Below the pieces are notes generated by a model. The model did not search any database. It had not been told where the DNA came from and saw only the letters and a list, made by a program, of their open reading frames with translations. Of a DNA stretch of 25,957 nt, positions 1-9,433 are shown piece after piece (within the stretch, counting starts at the first letter, position 1; each line of letters begins with the position of its first letter). A program made the translations under genes and the position numbers. Source of the stretch: Schoenoplectus triqueter (Eukaryota; Streptophyta; Magnoliopsida; Poales; Cyperaceae); assembly GCA_964058805.1 (NCBI GenBank), contig CAXKVV010001341.1:1-25957 (forward strand). The letters are read 5' to 3'.

Positions 1-588
1 CTAGATAATATGCAGACAAGTAGAGCGCTAGCTATTTAAAATTATCAGTGCATGGGAAGGTGGTATGATGATTAGAAGCTAGCTAGTCAATGACGTGCAT
101 GCATACTGGTGTTAGTGGTGCAATTAATGATAGAGAGATTTAAGTTGCATGCTGCTGTTTTCTTCTCTTTCCTTTTCTTGAAGAAAGAAAAGAGAAGAGA
201 AGAGAAAAGAAGGCATTTATTTCGTCATACCAATTTAAGCATTCTCATCAATGTTGTAGGTCCCTTCTGATTTCTGAGCTGCAGCGAGCTCAGTTCTGAG
301 GTAGTTCTTATTTTCAGTCAGTTGTCAGATCAGATCCTTTCAAGTTGCAAGCAAAAGAGCACAAATTAATCTGCATAATTAGAATTATATAATTTCATTT
401 ATGAACCATAAGAATAAAATTTTGGTACTGAAACGATTCACGAGAGTACAATTAGTTTGAGTTCAAATTAATCCTCTGCATAGAATAGATACGTGAGATT
501 CATGAATCTTCCCCAAGTAATCAAAGATTAAAAAATCCAAAGAAAGGAAGTATATATCAGATAAGGACTATAATGCATGCTCAGATTT
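1..588. other. Intergenic, no gene seen
   Basis: I see no coding region, RNA gene or complete transposon here. The only structured part is a polypyrimidine/polypurine hairpin-like tract at 158-211, listed separately. The rest is AT-rich unique-looking sequence leading up to a CACTA-type terminus at 589. Confidence 0.6.
158..211. repeat. Polypyrimidine-polypurine imperfect inverted repeat
   Basis: A run of T and C (158-179) is followed after GA by a run of A and G (182-211), so the two halves are imperfectly complementary and could fold into a hairpin. The strand asymmetry also makes it a candidate for triplex-type DNA. It could simply be low-complexity sequence. Confidence 0.45.
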
Positions 589-890
589 CACTACCAGAAA
601 AATTGGATTTAGAAACGGTTATTTAGAACCGGTTTTTAAAAAACAGGTGTTAAATGATAAGTGTGGCGTATTTATATATTTTATTATAATTATTAGAACC
701 GGTTTTGTTTAACAACCGGTGTTAACTTTTTTTAATTAAAACCGGTTTTATAATAACCGGTTCTATTGCATTTTATTACAACCGGTTGTAAGAAAACCGG
801 TCCTAATTAGAATGGTTTTAGAACCGGTTTTATTAAAACCGGTTTTAAAACTATAATTTTAGAACCGGTTTTAAAACTATAATTTTCTTT
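589..890 (+). mobile_element. CACTA (En/Spm-like) transposon end with AACCGGTT subterminal repeats
   Basis: The segment opens with CACTACCAGAAAA, the form of terminal inverted repeat typical of plant CACTA elements. Over the next 300 bases about ten modules centred on AACCGGTT follow in both orientations, for example near 627, 697, 715, 740, 756, 780, 795, 831, 838 and 863, and the last one is repeated with its flank (AAAACTATAATTTT twice). Dense short subterminal repeats next to a CACTA end are the expected transposase-binding architecture. No matching TTTTCTGGTAGTG end and no transposase ORF were found in the window, so this is an isolated or truncated terminus. The right boundary is where the repeat modules stop and is approximate. 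Confidence 0.7.
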
Positions 891-1708
891 TGCCCCGCTT
901 TTATAAAGTGAAACTCGTGAAAGAATATCGTGCCCCGAAATTGGTACGAGCGTCTAGAGCTCTAGGCAATACTTAAAAGAGTTAATGGTAACATGTTTTG
1001 AATAATACAAACATATGATATCATATTATTCTTTTCTGATTGTCAAAATTGAGTAATTTTTTTATATTTGAGATCTTTTAGTCTCTGTGATTTCAGATTG
1101 TGTTTCATTTTTAGCTTACCCTCAATATATTTGGGGTTAAAGGCTTTGTTGTTGTTATATTAAACTTGAGTAAATTACAATTATTGATACCAATTTAATC
1201 TCTACATTTCCAATACATTTTTTGAGAATTTTGGATCCAAATCTGCATTAACCTTGATATTTTCCAAAAAATAATATTCACATTTGATATTTCTTTGTTG
1301 TTCATCTTTAAATTCTCCTTTAAGGTGTACTCTTACCAGTTATTTTTTGTTTAATTTGCCTGAGTGTGCTTGTCTGTGCGTGTGGAGCAAAAGAACAATA
1401 TTTTGCTATATCCGATTACTCCCATATCTGTAGAGAGCAGTTTCGAACCTAACTATCACTAGCAGAAAACCTATCGGGCTAACTAAAATGTTGAACGAGT
1501 TTTAAACAACATGGACTGATAAAAAAAAATCTTTTTAATTCGATTGGAGAAATATAATTGTGCAGTGCTGAGTCTGAGTTGCTGCCAAATTAGTGTAGGA
1601 GCAGAGTAAAAAAAAAAAAAAAAGACTTCTCTTAACAGGGGTGGAGCATTTAATGAGGCCGGTAGTAGATGCACCACTGGACCAGGTCCCCTTGCAACAA
1701 ATCCTCTC
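891..1708. other. Intergenic and upstream region of the first P450
   Basis: No gene is seen. Contents: possible internal remnant of the CACTA element up to about 960, a SINE-like 3' tail near 1113-1156 (separate entry), a 15-18 base A run around 1606-1623, and the proximal promoter of the P450 starting at 1848. Short ORFs here have no recognisable features. Confidence 0.5.
1113..1156 (+). mobile_element. SINE 3' tail (Au-like), truncated
   Basis: The stretch reads TACCCTCAATATATTTGGGG, then TTAAAGGCTTTGTTGTTGTT. This closely resembles the conserved 3' end of plant Au-type SINEs (ACTAAAGGCTTTGTTGTTG with a TTG-repeat tail). A second copy of the same tail lies at 16131-16178. No tRNA-like 5' part and no clear target-site duplication is visible here, so it is a degenerate fragment. 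Confidence 0.5.
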
Positions 1709-1716
1709 TATTTAAA
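1709..1716 (+). promoter_or_regulatory. TATA-box candidate of first P450
   Basis: TATTTAAA lies 132 bases before the ATG at 1848. Transcription would be expected to begin roughly 1739-1750, giving a CT/CA-rich leader of about 100 bases. The paralogue has a comparable TATTTATA 96 bases before its ATG, which supports this placement. Confidence 0.5.
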
Positions 1717-1737
1717 CCCCTTGACAACGATCCTTTC

Positions 1738-1884
1738 ATGCCTCAATTACTCCACCTCCCTCATAACGGACTACAACCCAGACCTACATACACACACTCT
1801 CCCTCGCTCACTCACACATTCAATCCTCATCTCCACCAGATCATATTATGGATATTTCCTTTCTCTCCATCATCACATCCCTAG
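1738..1884 (+). other. Upstream ORF overlapping the P450 start
   Basis: An ATG at 1738 opens a 48-codon frame (starts MPQLLHLPHN) that ends at the TAG at 1882-1884, 37 bases past the P450 ATG at 1848 in another frame. If transcription starts upstream of 1738 it would be an overlapping uORF able to lower P450 translation. The predicted start site is so close that the uATG may not be in the mRNA. The peptide itself looks non-functional. Confidence 0.2.
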
Positions 1885-3392
1885 TTGCCACCTTCATCAC
1901 CGTCCTTCTAGTTCAAATTTTACAATATAACCTCCGGTACCGAGGTCTTCGCCTCCCCCCATCCCCGCCGGGATGGCCCATCGTAGGCAATTTCTTTCAA
2001 ATTGCATTTTCCGGCAAGCATTTCTACCACTACATCCGAGACCTCCGCAAAGAGTATGGTCCGATCCTCACTCTCCGCATGGGGGTCAAAACTCTGATTG
2101 TCATAAGCAGCCCTGAGCTTGCATACGAGGCATTAATCGAGAAGGGTCAACAGTTTGCCAGCCGACCAGCTGAGAACTACACCAGAAATATATTCAGCTC
2201 TAACAAATTTACTGTTAATTCATCTCTTTATGGACCTGAGTGGCGATGTCTTCGCCGAAACATGGTGTCTGGTATGCTCGGTGTAGCCCGCCTAAAGGAG
2301 TTCAGGCCTGTAAGGGCCCGTGCAATGGACCGGTTCATTGCACGTATCCGTTCTGAGGCAGCTGCATCACCTGATAGCAAGTCTGTTTGGGTTTTGCGCA
2401 ATGCTCGCTTCGCTATGTTCTGTATTCTGTTAGACATGACCTTTGGTCTTTTGGACCTAGATGAGAAACATATTGTTCACATAGATTCAGTAATGAAGCA
2501 GGTCCTGCTCTCTACTGGGACCCGCATGGATGACTATTTTCCATTCCTCCGTCCATTCCTTTATAAGAACCAGGCTAAGGTGCTCGCAACCAGAAAAGAA
2601 CAGGTTGAAATAATACTGCCTCTAATAAACCGGCGGCGTGCGATCCTGAAGGACCGCTCTGTGGAACCAAGTGCTGCGCCGTTCTCATACCTTGACTCGC
2701 TTCTCAATCTACAAGTTGATGGCCGGGATAAGCCCCCGACAGATGATGAACTTGTTACCCTCTGCTCTGAACTCCTCAATGGAGGCACTGATACTACTGC
2801 TACTGCCATTGAATGGGCTGTTGCACGAATTATCGACAACCCCTCCATCCAATCCCGTCTGTACGAAGAGATCCAAACCCAAGTTGGCCAATCTCGGCCA
2901 GTTGATGAGAAGGATACAGAGAACATGCCTTTCCTACAGGCATTTGTGAAGGAACTTTTACGAAAGCATCCTCCGACTTATTTCTCTCTGACTCATGCTG
3001 CAGTTCAGCCAGGGTCTAAACTTGCTGGCTATGACATTCCTGTAGATGCAAATCTTGACATCTTTTTCCCAACAATTTCTGAAGATCCGAAATTATGGAA
3101 CAACCCCAATGAATTTGACCCGGACCGATTCTTGACTGGTGGGGAAAATGCTGACATAACTGGATCAGCTGGGATCCGAATGATACCATTTGGAGCAGGG
3201 AGAAGGATATGTCCAGGGCTGGCAATGGGAACCACACACATTTCATTGCTTGTGGCGAGAATGGTGCAGGAGTTTCAGTGGTGGAACCACCCGTCACAGC
3301 CACCACTGGATTTCAAGGATAAGGTTGATTTCACAGTTGTTATGAACACACCCCTTCTTGCTATGGTCAAGCCTAGGGAATGTTGTTTTTGA
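1848..3392 (+). CDS. Cytochrome P450, CYP77-type (copy 1)
   Basis: Intronless 514-residue microsomal cytochrome P450. Visible features in order: hydrophobic N-terminal ER anchor (about 3-25), proline hinge LPPSPPGWPIVGN (36-48), C-helix WRCLRRNM, I-helix oxygen-activation motif GGTDTT (312-317), K-helix ExxR as E369-L-L-R372, FDPDRF (423-428), and the heme loop FGAGRRICPG with axial cysteine C455. The block SSNKFTVNSSLYGPEW and the I-helix context match the CYP77 family, closer to CYP77A than CYP77B as I remember them. Characterised CYP77A/B enzymes hydroxylate in-chain or epoxidise fatty acids, some for cutin; that role here is inference. The start has A at -3 and G at +4, and the length is normal for the family. 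An uncut single exon is usual for CYP77. The gene is a tandem duplicate of 7712-9256 (about 76% identical, no gaps). The heme thiolate and all core motifs are intact, so it should be functional. Confidence 0.93.
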   Translation: MDISFLSIITSLVATFITVLLVQILQYNLRYRGLRLPPSPPGWPIVGNFFQIAFSGKHFYHYIRDLRKEYGPILTLRMGVKTLIVISSPELAYEALIEKGQQFASRPAENYTRNIFSSNKFTVNSSLYGPEWRCLRRNMVSGMLGVARLKEFRPVRARAMDRFIARIRSEAAASPDSKSVWVLRNARFAMFCILLDMTFGLLDLDEKHIVHIDSVMKQVLLSTGTRMDDYFPFLRPFLYKNQAKVLATRKEQVEIILPLINRRRAILKDRSVEPSAAPFSYLDSLLNLQVDGRDKPPTDDELVTLCSELLNGGTDTTATAIEWAVARIIDNPSIQSRLYEEIQTQVGQSRPVDEKDTENMPFLQAFVKELLRKHPPTYFSLTHAAVQPGSKLAGYDIPVDANLDIFFPTISEDPKLWNNPNEFDPDRFLTGGENADITGSAGIRMIPFGAGRRICPGLAMGTTHISLLVARMVQEFQWWNHPSQPPLDFKDKVDFTVVMNTPLLAMVKPRECCF

Positions 3393-4180
3393 TCAAGTAT
3401 AAGGCATGACAATGAAGTTTGCACTACAAGTGAAATAATAGTGTGGTTATTCGGGGAACAACTGGAAACAGTCACTAATATCCCCATATAAGTACTTGTT
3501 TCCTTCTGGGCTAGTTAAGCCCTGTAGGCAGTTCAAGTTTGTAGAATTACCTTATGTAGATTGGAATGTAACTTCTTAGTATTGGCATTGTTTATTTTTC
3601 TTTGCATAAACAACTTATGTGTGTTAGATGCTAAATGGAGTTATGGGAGTTGCAAGATGTGAATCTCGGTGATCACTAAAAGGGGGAAAATACATATAAA
3701 AATGATGTTCCAGCAGGATAGGGAGAAACCAGAATTTCATTATCAGTGCTTTTTAGATTTGGTATAGTGACCACCTAATTCATCGAATTGTCTTCATTGC
3801 TGAGCTTTCATGACTTTATTATCCGTTTATTTCAAGTATCATGTTTAATTGAGGTGCCATCTGAAAGGAAGCTAATATGGGTAATCCCATAACCAAAAAA
3901 AAAGGAACAAAATTATTACGAGAAGTGCATACTGAGTTACTGACACTGTAACTCGGCATTAACCTGTAAGTTGAACTTTTTGAGGGAGGTAATTGCAAAA
4001 TGGAGATGACTGGTTACTGGTTAGTGTTTTAGTACTTACCACTTACCCAGCCATGCTGCTGTTAATAAGTCCCCGATCTGAGGTCCCAGTTACCAACGCT
4101 TGCCAGTTGCCATAGCCGACAGTTCAGCGGTGGGCATGGATGGTACTGGGATTTCGAGAGAGAAAGAATAAATTGATGGA
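3393..4180. other. 3' flank of first P450 and intergenic
   Basis: The P450 3' untranslated region probably occupies the first 200-250 bases. No canonical AATAAA is present there, only variants such as AATAAT near 3435. Beyond about 3700 I see nothing recognisable. Confidence 0.4.
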
Positions 4181-4311
4181 GCGGATTTGAGGGATCCGAT
4201 CTCTCTAGCGTATGCGTGTCGGTGTGTCAGGGTTTCTCACGGGATTCTCGGCTTCGGGTTCCAGCGTCCTTCCCTCGGTGTTGCATTTTCATTTCTCAGC
4301 GGGGGGCGCAA

Positions 4312-4428
4312 ATGGAAGATGACGCATCGATCGTCAGGAAATCTCTGTTCTTGGATGCTGCCCATTCTTGGCCGATTGAAGAGTCGAGTAATCAAAATGG
4401 ATTGCTTGATATCTCAGTAATTATTTGA
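4312..4428 (+). pseudogene. Orphan exon-like ORF, unknown
   Basis: A 38-codon frame starts MEDDASIVRKSLFLDAAHSW and ends at 4428. It lies at the end of a patch (about 4050-4400) that is more GC-rich than the surrounding DNA and reads like a 5' untranslated region plus first exon. Near the end, TCAGTAATT could be a splice donor at 4416-4417, but no downstream exon was found before the AT-rich DNA that follows. I do not recognise the peptide. It may be a captured or orphaned first exon, or chance. No transposon ends bracket it convincingly. Confidence 0.25.
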
Positions 4429-4440
4429 AATTCGAAAACA

Positions 4441-5617
4441 AATTCTGAAATATGAAGTTATGAACTCGGTAATTGACATCTTATATAACAATAATGTGAA
4501 AAAAATATATATTTTTATGGTATAAATATAAATAATATTAAAGGGAAAATACATACTTGGTTCTCTAAATTTTCCTTCAAAAAAGTAAAATCTTTATTCT
4601 TGAACCTTTTTTATATTGTTCCTTAATCGTTAAACTACACTAAATTACTTTTTAAAAAAAATGTAGTTTGATTCTTAATTTTTTTTTAAGCGGACTGACT
4701 CGGACTTTCCTTTTAAAGGACTAAATTATTTTTTTAATTCAAAAACCGATTTGACATAATTTAAAGTTTAAGAATTAATTTAATAATTTTAAAAAATACA
4801 GAGATTTGACGTAATTTAAAGTTTAGGGGCATTGGGGTTTTTTTTTAAAGAAAGTCCTGAGATTAAAAAGGAATTCCCCACTGTAAAAAAATAGTAATAT
4901 TGTTGCAAGTTATGATAAAAGATTCATTAAAACATGTATATATTTTGAAGCAAAAATTCTTTTTTAAGAAAATTGACTAAAGTGATAAGACCGAACCAAC
5001 ATGAAGTGTCAATGTTAAGAAAATAATTGGTGAGGAAAAGAGTAAATACAGCTATTTATTTGTTGAATTATTTAATTTTGGGGGCAAAATGTTTAATAGT
5101 AAAACATCAAAACACTAAAACAATCGGTACAAATGTGTGAGCGTGATTCAATCAACAGATACAATTGACAATTTCCACACCTATTGTATAACGTCAAAAT
5201 ATAATTAAATTTTATTTACATTAATGTCTAATTCTAAGGTGCTTTGTAAGTAAGTACAATCATCCCCTTAGTTTACATCTAAATCTTCAATTTCATATTC
5301 CAAATGGTTGATTAAGTTGTGCAATATTATCTCCAATGAGAATATCTTTGTAAATCAAAATTTACATTTTCTGAAAACTTCTTTCCATTCATGGATGAAA
5401 AATTCATTAATAGTTTTTAATGGTCCATATGGCCCATCAAAAACTCACCCAAAAGAATATAATAGACGTTGATCCAAGGTAAGAACGACTGATACTTTGG
5501 GTAGTTAGACACTTAGACCTCTTCCTTCTTCTGAAATACGGGACCAGGATGACCAAGAAAAAGTGTATGCCGCTCTCAGGCAATCTAAGTCTATGAGAAT
5601 TGCATATATACAAGCTT
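4441..5617. other. Intergenic, AT-rich
   Basis: No gene is seen. Around 4745-4830 a motif close to TTGACATAATTTAAAGTTTA occurs twice (near 4750 and 4806), and 4540-4880 has loosely inverted ends, suggesting a decayed MITE that I could not delimit. Confidence 0.4.
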
Positions 5618-5981
5618 TTAAAATACGGATATCAATATACATGTGGTTAATCACTGCATAGTGCATATGCGACATGCGGGTACATATATAACTCAGTATG
5701 CTGATATATATTCTAAAAAATTCTTACAATATTTGTATCAGTTATTTATTTGTTTAGAATTTTAATGTAAAATAAGAAAATATAATAAGATATTAATATA
5801 ATTTTAAATATATTACATGAAAAATATAATATAATTAATTTTATAGACTTAATACGATAAATATTTTAAAAATAATACACATTGTTGAATATACGAATGT
5901 ATATTCTTATACATGCGGCATCGCACTGTATAAACATAAGCGAACCGCATATACGATCATACAGCCGTATTTTAAAACAAT
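5618..5981. mobile_element. Degenerate inverted-repeat element (MITE-like)
   Basis: TTTTAAAATACGG at 5618 is matched inverted by CCGTATTTTAAAA ending near 5981. Outside and inside these ends there is weaker inverted similarity (ATGCATATATG-like and ATGCGG/CGCATGTATA-like stretches). There is no coding capacity. The superfamily cannot be assigned and target-site duplications are not clear. Confidence 0.4.
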
Positions 5982-6975
5982 GCATATATGTGACGGCACT
6001 TGCTCATTTGGATATGTATATTAGACGTTTTTTTTTTTTTGGAAAGCCCTCTTTATTTTAGAGGGATCCAGCATCATATTCTTTTAAGGTGATAATATCT
6101 CTCCTTCAGCTGTGTTGGGATTTGGATCCACGACCTTAAGCGTTAATGACGGTGCCACAAAATCTTTTTGCCGGGACACAAAAAAAATATCAACTTAAAT
6201 TAAATGTTGATAGTTTTTTAATTTCATTATTTGTATACAGTCAAGGATGTTAATACTTAATACTTTATTTGTTCATTCTTTGCATACAGGTTTCAGACAC
6301 CATTTTATCTTGTTGGCTGTTTTTTTATTTTTTTATTTTGCTGGGGGGGTTATTTTGGTTGCTAATATGCACAGCCGAGTCTGGGCCTAAATTGTGATGT
6401 CCACATGCTTTAAGGCCTGTTCGTCTCTCCCATTCGCCACTATAAGGCCTAAATGATGTAAATACTTCTTTTGGGAATTATACTCTTTAAAAATTATGTA
6501 CTGAGGAGATTAGTAGTTTATATTTTTGTTTCTTCTTAACAAAATCTAATTAAGTTTCAAATTCATTCCATCATATATAATCTGGTATTGCGAGGATGGG
6601 GTGCTTTGGAGACCGCTAGTAGCGCCCCTGGTAATACACTAATACTTATCATGCTGTTGGTATTTGTCTTTGCCCTGATCCAATGAAACTCGCCCCTTGT
6701 TTTCTTGGGGGCCATGAATTAAAGGTAGAAGAGAGTTTAGGCTTTCACGGGTGAAGAGGTACTTGCATTATGTTTAACTGAACTGCTGATCTTTCATTAT
6801 ACAGATATTCAACTTTTTCAAATTTTACTCATATATGTATCGGTTGGCAGTTGCATTTTTTTTCGCTTTTCAGTACTTCACCTAACAAAAAATGCATCAT
6901 TAATATCATTTCTAGCGCGTAAAAGAGTCGATAATGACCACTTATATCTAATAGTACAACAGTAATTTAAACATT
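5982..6975. other. Intergenic, no gene seen
   Basis: AT-rich DNA with T runs near 6028 and 6320 and no coding region. A short stretch at 6115-6140 (GGGATTTGGATCCACGACC) vaguely resembles an inverted pol III box B but is too degenerate to call. Confidence 0.45.
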
Positions 6976-6983
6976 ATTATAAT

Positions 6984-7159
6984 CAGGGGTGGATCTAAAT
7001 GGAGTCGGGGACAGCTGCCCTGCAAAAAAAATTATACAAATACCTTTGTAATTATGTATATTTTCAGAAAAAAAAATAGAAAATATGTCTATTTTGCCCC
7101 CTGAAAGAATAAATCCAATTTTTATCCCCCTGGCTCGAAGTCTAGATCCGCCCCTCCTG
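6984..7159. mobile_element. hAT-like MITE, 176 bp, with 8-bp TSD
   Basis: The left end is CAGGGGTGGATCTA. The right end, reverse-complemented, is CAGGAGGGGCGGATCTAG, the same terminus with a 2-base insertion. Flanks are ATTATAAT (6976-6983) and ATTATAAC (7160-7167), an 8-bp duplication with one mismatch, as expected for hAT elements. CAGGGGCGGAT-type termini are common in plant hAT-like MITEs. The 176-bp interior is AT-rich and non-coding. Confidence 0.72.
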
Positions 7160-7167
7160 ATTATAAC

Positions 7168-7608
7168 TGGTAACGATTCATTTAGAGTTGACAGTTTTCT
7201 GCACTGCATGTTTCAATGTTTCATCCAATTATACAATTATACATACTTAATGAGGCAGGTAACAGATGAGCTGTAGTGGTTTAGCCATTTTAGTGAATTC
7301 TCCCTTCGGTGAATGTATTAAAAATTTTAAAACCTTTCCAACCATTTGTTCAGGCCCCTATTTATGAAATCCCCCCCCCCCCCACCCCCTCATATTCTGC
7401 TATTCTAGTTGAGAGAGCAAGATATTTTAGCTGCTCAAAAGTGCACCATTTACTCTAAATCAAACGGCTGAGATCAATCATTGGGCCCATTGCTCATTTA
7501 GTTCGCCCATTGGTTAGAAACCAGTACTGTCTGTCTATTTAATCCAATTGAACATTCTTAGGACAGCAGGGGCATGTTACGAAAGCACAAAGGAGCTTGA
7601 ATGAATCC
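7168..7608. other. Upstream region of second P450
   Basis: No gene is seen. It contains a run of 13 C at 7371-7383 (prone to slippage and sequencing error), a TTGGGCCCAT site at 7481-7490, an inverted CCAAT box near 7509-7514 (CATTGG), and then the TATA candidate at 7609. Confidence 0.5.
7481..7490 (+). promoter_or_regulatory. Site II-like GGGCCC element
   Basis: TTGGGCCCAT contains the palindrome GGGCCC and TGGGCC on both strands, a form bound by TCP factors in plant promoters. It lies about 120 bases before the TATA candidate. The inference rests on sequence form only. Confidence 0.3.
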
Positions 7609-7616
7609 TATTTATA
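7609..7616 (+). promoter_or_regulatory. TATA-box candidate of second P450
   Basis: TATTTATA begins 103 bases before the ATG at 7712. It is preceded by a CCAAT-type element and followed by a pyrimidine-rich leader (CTCTTTTTTCTCT), as expected for a plant core promoter. Confidence 0.55.
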
Positions 7617-7711
7617 CCACCCAACAGTTTCTCCAGTCTTGTACCTAATTCTTTTATCCTTGTCTGTTTTCATCCAGTTCTCTTTTTTCTCTATCGTCAT
7701 TAGCCTGCATC

Positions 7712-9256
7712 ATGGCTGTTTTTCTCATCTCCATTTTCACGGCTCTTTTAGCCTCTATGATCACCATCATTCTTGTTCAAATTATATGCTACAATCGCAG
7801 ATATGCCGGACTTCACCTTCCACCAGGCCCACCAGGCTGGCCCATTGTGGGCAACTTATTTGAAGTTGCATTTTCTGGCAAACACTTCATCCACTATATG
7901 CAAGACCTCCGCAAACAGTACGGTCCAATCTTAACCCTTCGTATGGGTGTCAAAACTCTCATCATTATTAGCAGCCCTGATCTTGCACATAAGGCATTGA
8001 TTGAAAATGGTCAACAATTCGCTAGTCGACCAGCTGAAAGCTATACCAGAAGATTATTCAGTTCTAACAAATTCACTGTGAACTCCTCTCTCTATGGACC
8101 CGAGTGGCGATCACTACGCCGCAACATGGTCTCTGGCATGCTTAGTACAGTGAGAATAAAGGAGTTGAGGTCCACAAGGTCCCGTGCCATGGACCGGTTC
8201 ATTGAACGTATCCGCTCTGAAGCTGCCGCATCACCAGATGGTAAGTCCGTTTGGGTTTTGCAGAATGCCCGTTTTGCAGTGTTTTGCATTTTATTGGACA
8301 TGACCTTTGGTATTTTAGACATAACTGAGGAACATATTGCGCGGATAGATGCGGTCATGAAGCGGGTCCTGCTCTCTATTGGGTCCCGCATGGATGACTA
8401 TCTTCCATTCCTCCGGCCATTTTTCTATAGACACCAGGCCAAGGTGCTAGCAATCAGAAAAGAACAGATAGATACACTGATGCCTCTAATCAACCGAAGG
8501 CGTGCTATTTTGAAAGAGCATCCAGCTGATCAAAATGCCACAACATTCTCGTACCTCGACTCACTTCTTGACCTGCGAGTAGAGGGTCGGGATAAGCCGC
8601 CAACAGATGATGAACTCGTTTCACTATGCTCTGAGTTCATAAATGGAGGCACTGATACCACTGCCACTGCCATTGAATGGGCTATTGCAAGAATAGCTGA
8701 TGACGCGTCAATCCAGTCCAGACTCTACAAAGAGATCACAACACATGTCGGTCAATCCCGGCCAGTAAATGAGAAGGATGCAGAGAACATGCCTTATTTG
8801 CAAGCATTTATCAAGGAGGTTTTAAGAAAGCACCCTCCAACCCACTTCGCTTTGACTCATGCACTGGTACAACAAGTTTCTAGACTAGGTGGGTATGACT
8901 TTCCTGCAGATGCAGGTCTGGAAATATTTCTCCCTGCTATATCTGAAGACCCTAAACTGTGGTCCCGTCCCAACGAGTTTGACCCTGACCGGTTCTTGAC
9001 CGGTGGGGAAACTGCTGATATAACTGGCTCAGCTGGGATTCGGATGATACCATTTGGGGCAGGCAGACGGATATGTCCTGGGATGTCACTAGGCACCATG
9101 CATATTGCATTGCTTGTGGCGAGAATGGTGCAGGAGTTTGAGTGGCGGAACCACCCATCACAACCACCTCTTGACTTCAAAAATAAGTTTGATTTCACTG
9201 TTGTTATGAAAACGCCACTTCTTGCTATGATCAAGCCTCGTGTATGTTCGTTCTGA
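7712..9256 (+). CDS. Cytochrome P450, CYP77-type (copy 2)
   Basis: Intronless 514-residue ER-anchored P450, paralogue of 1848-3392. N-terminal hydrophobic anchor (about 2-26), hinge LPPGPPGWPIVGN, I-helix GGTDTT (312-317), ExxR as E369-V-L-R372, FDPDRF (423-428), heme loop FGAGRRICPG with C455. All catalytic motifs are intact. Against copy 1 there are about 122 substitutions and no indels. They concentrate in the membrane anchor (12 of the first 20 residues), the 141-156 region, 251-276 and the stretch after the K-helix (377-410), which corresponds to substrate recognition site 5. The proline hinge matches the usual PPGPPG better than copy 1. The ATG has A at -3 and G at +4 and no upstream in-frame alternative. 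Expected chemistry is fatty-acid hydroxylation or epoxidation as in known CYP77 enzymes; the substrate is not deducible. Its 3' end faces the 3' end of the branching enzyme gene. Confidence 0.93.
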   Translation: MAVFLISIFTALLASMITIILVQIICYNRRYAGLHLPPGPPGWPIVGNLFEVAFSGKHFIHYMQDLRKQYGPILTLRMGVKTLIIISSPDLAHKALIENGQQFASRPAESYTRRLFSSNKFTVNSSLYGPEWRSLRRNMVSGMLSTVRIKELRSTRSRAMDRFIERIRSEAAASPDGKSVWVLQNARFAVFCILLDMTFGILDITEEHIARIDAVMKRVLLSIGSRMDDYLPFLRPFFYRHQAKVLAIRKEQIDTLMPLINRRRAILKEHPADQNATTFSYLDSLLDLRVEGRDKPPTDDELVSLCSEFINGGTDTTATAIEWAIARIADDASIQSRLYKEITTHVGQSRPVNEKDAENMPYLQAFIKEVLRKHPPTHFALTHALVQQVSRLGGYDFPADAGLEIFLPAISEDPKLWSRPNEFDPDRFLTGGETADITGSAGIRMIPFGAGRRICPGMSLGTMHIALLVARMVQEFEWRNHPSQPPLDFKNKFDFTVVMKTPLLAMIKPRVCSF

Positions 9257-9433
9257 CTGTAAGTTGTCAAGTTTGGTTTTATTTAGTTATAATGCAGAGT
9301 GAGCTCCTTTAAAGGATAATGTTTAGTTGGCATTTTTTTCCTTACTGTGTGCTTCAAATCAGATCCTAGTTCAGAGTTTCATGAAGTGTTCCCCCTTGTA
9401 ATGTATCTACAATAATGCTACGAAGTTAATATA

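Noticed and set aside
1456..1470. CACTAGCAGAAAACC resembling a CACTA terminus
   Set aside because: Same orientation as the end at 589, no subterminal repeats follow, and no inverted partner, so probably chance.
2561..2926. Antisense ORFs within both P450 genes (also 8857-9270, 3016-3306)
   Set aside because: They are shadows of conserved coding sequence on the other strand, without recognisable domains.
6115..6140. GGGATTTGGATCCACGACC as an inverted pol III box B (tRNA or SINE)
   Set aside because: No A box at the right spacing and no cloverleaf; several mismatches to box B.
6411..6453. AAGGCCTGTTCG and AAGGCCTA, possible short transposon end
   Set aside because: Too short, in direct orientation and without duplications.
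7371..7383. Run of 13 C
   Set aside because: Homopolymer tract without further structure; prone to sequencing error, no functional claim.
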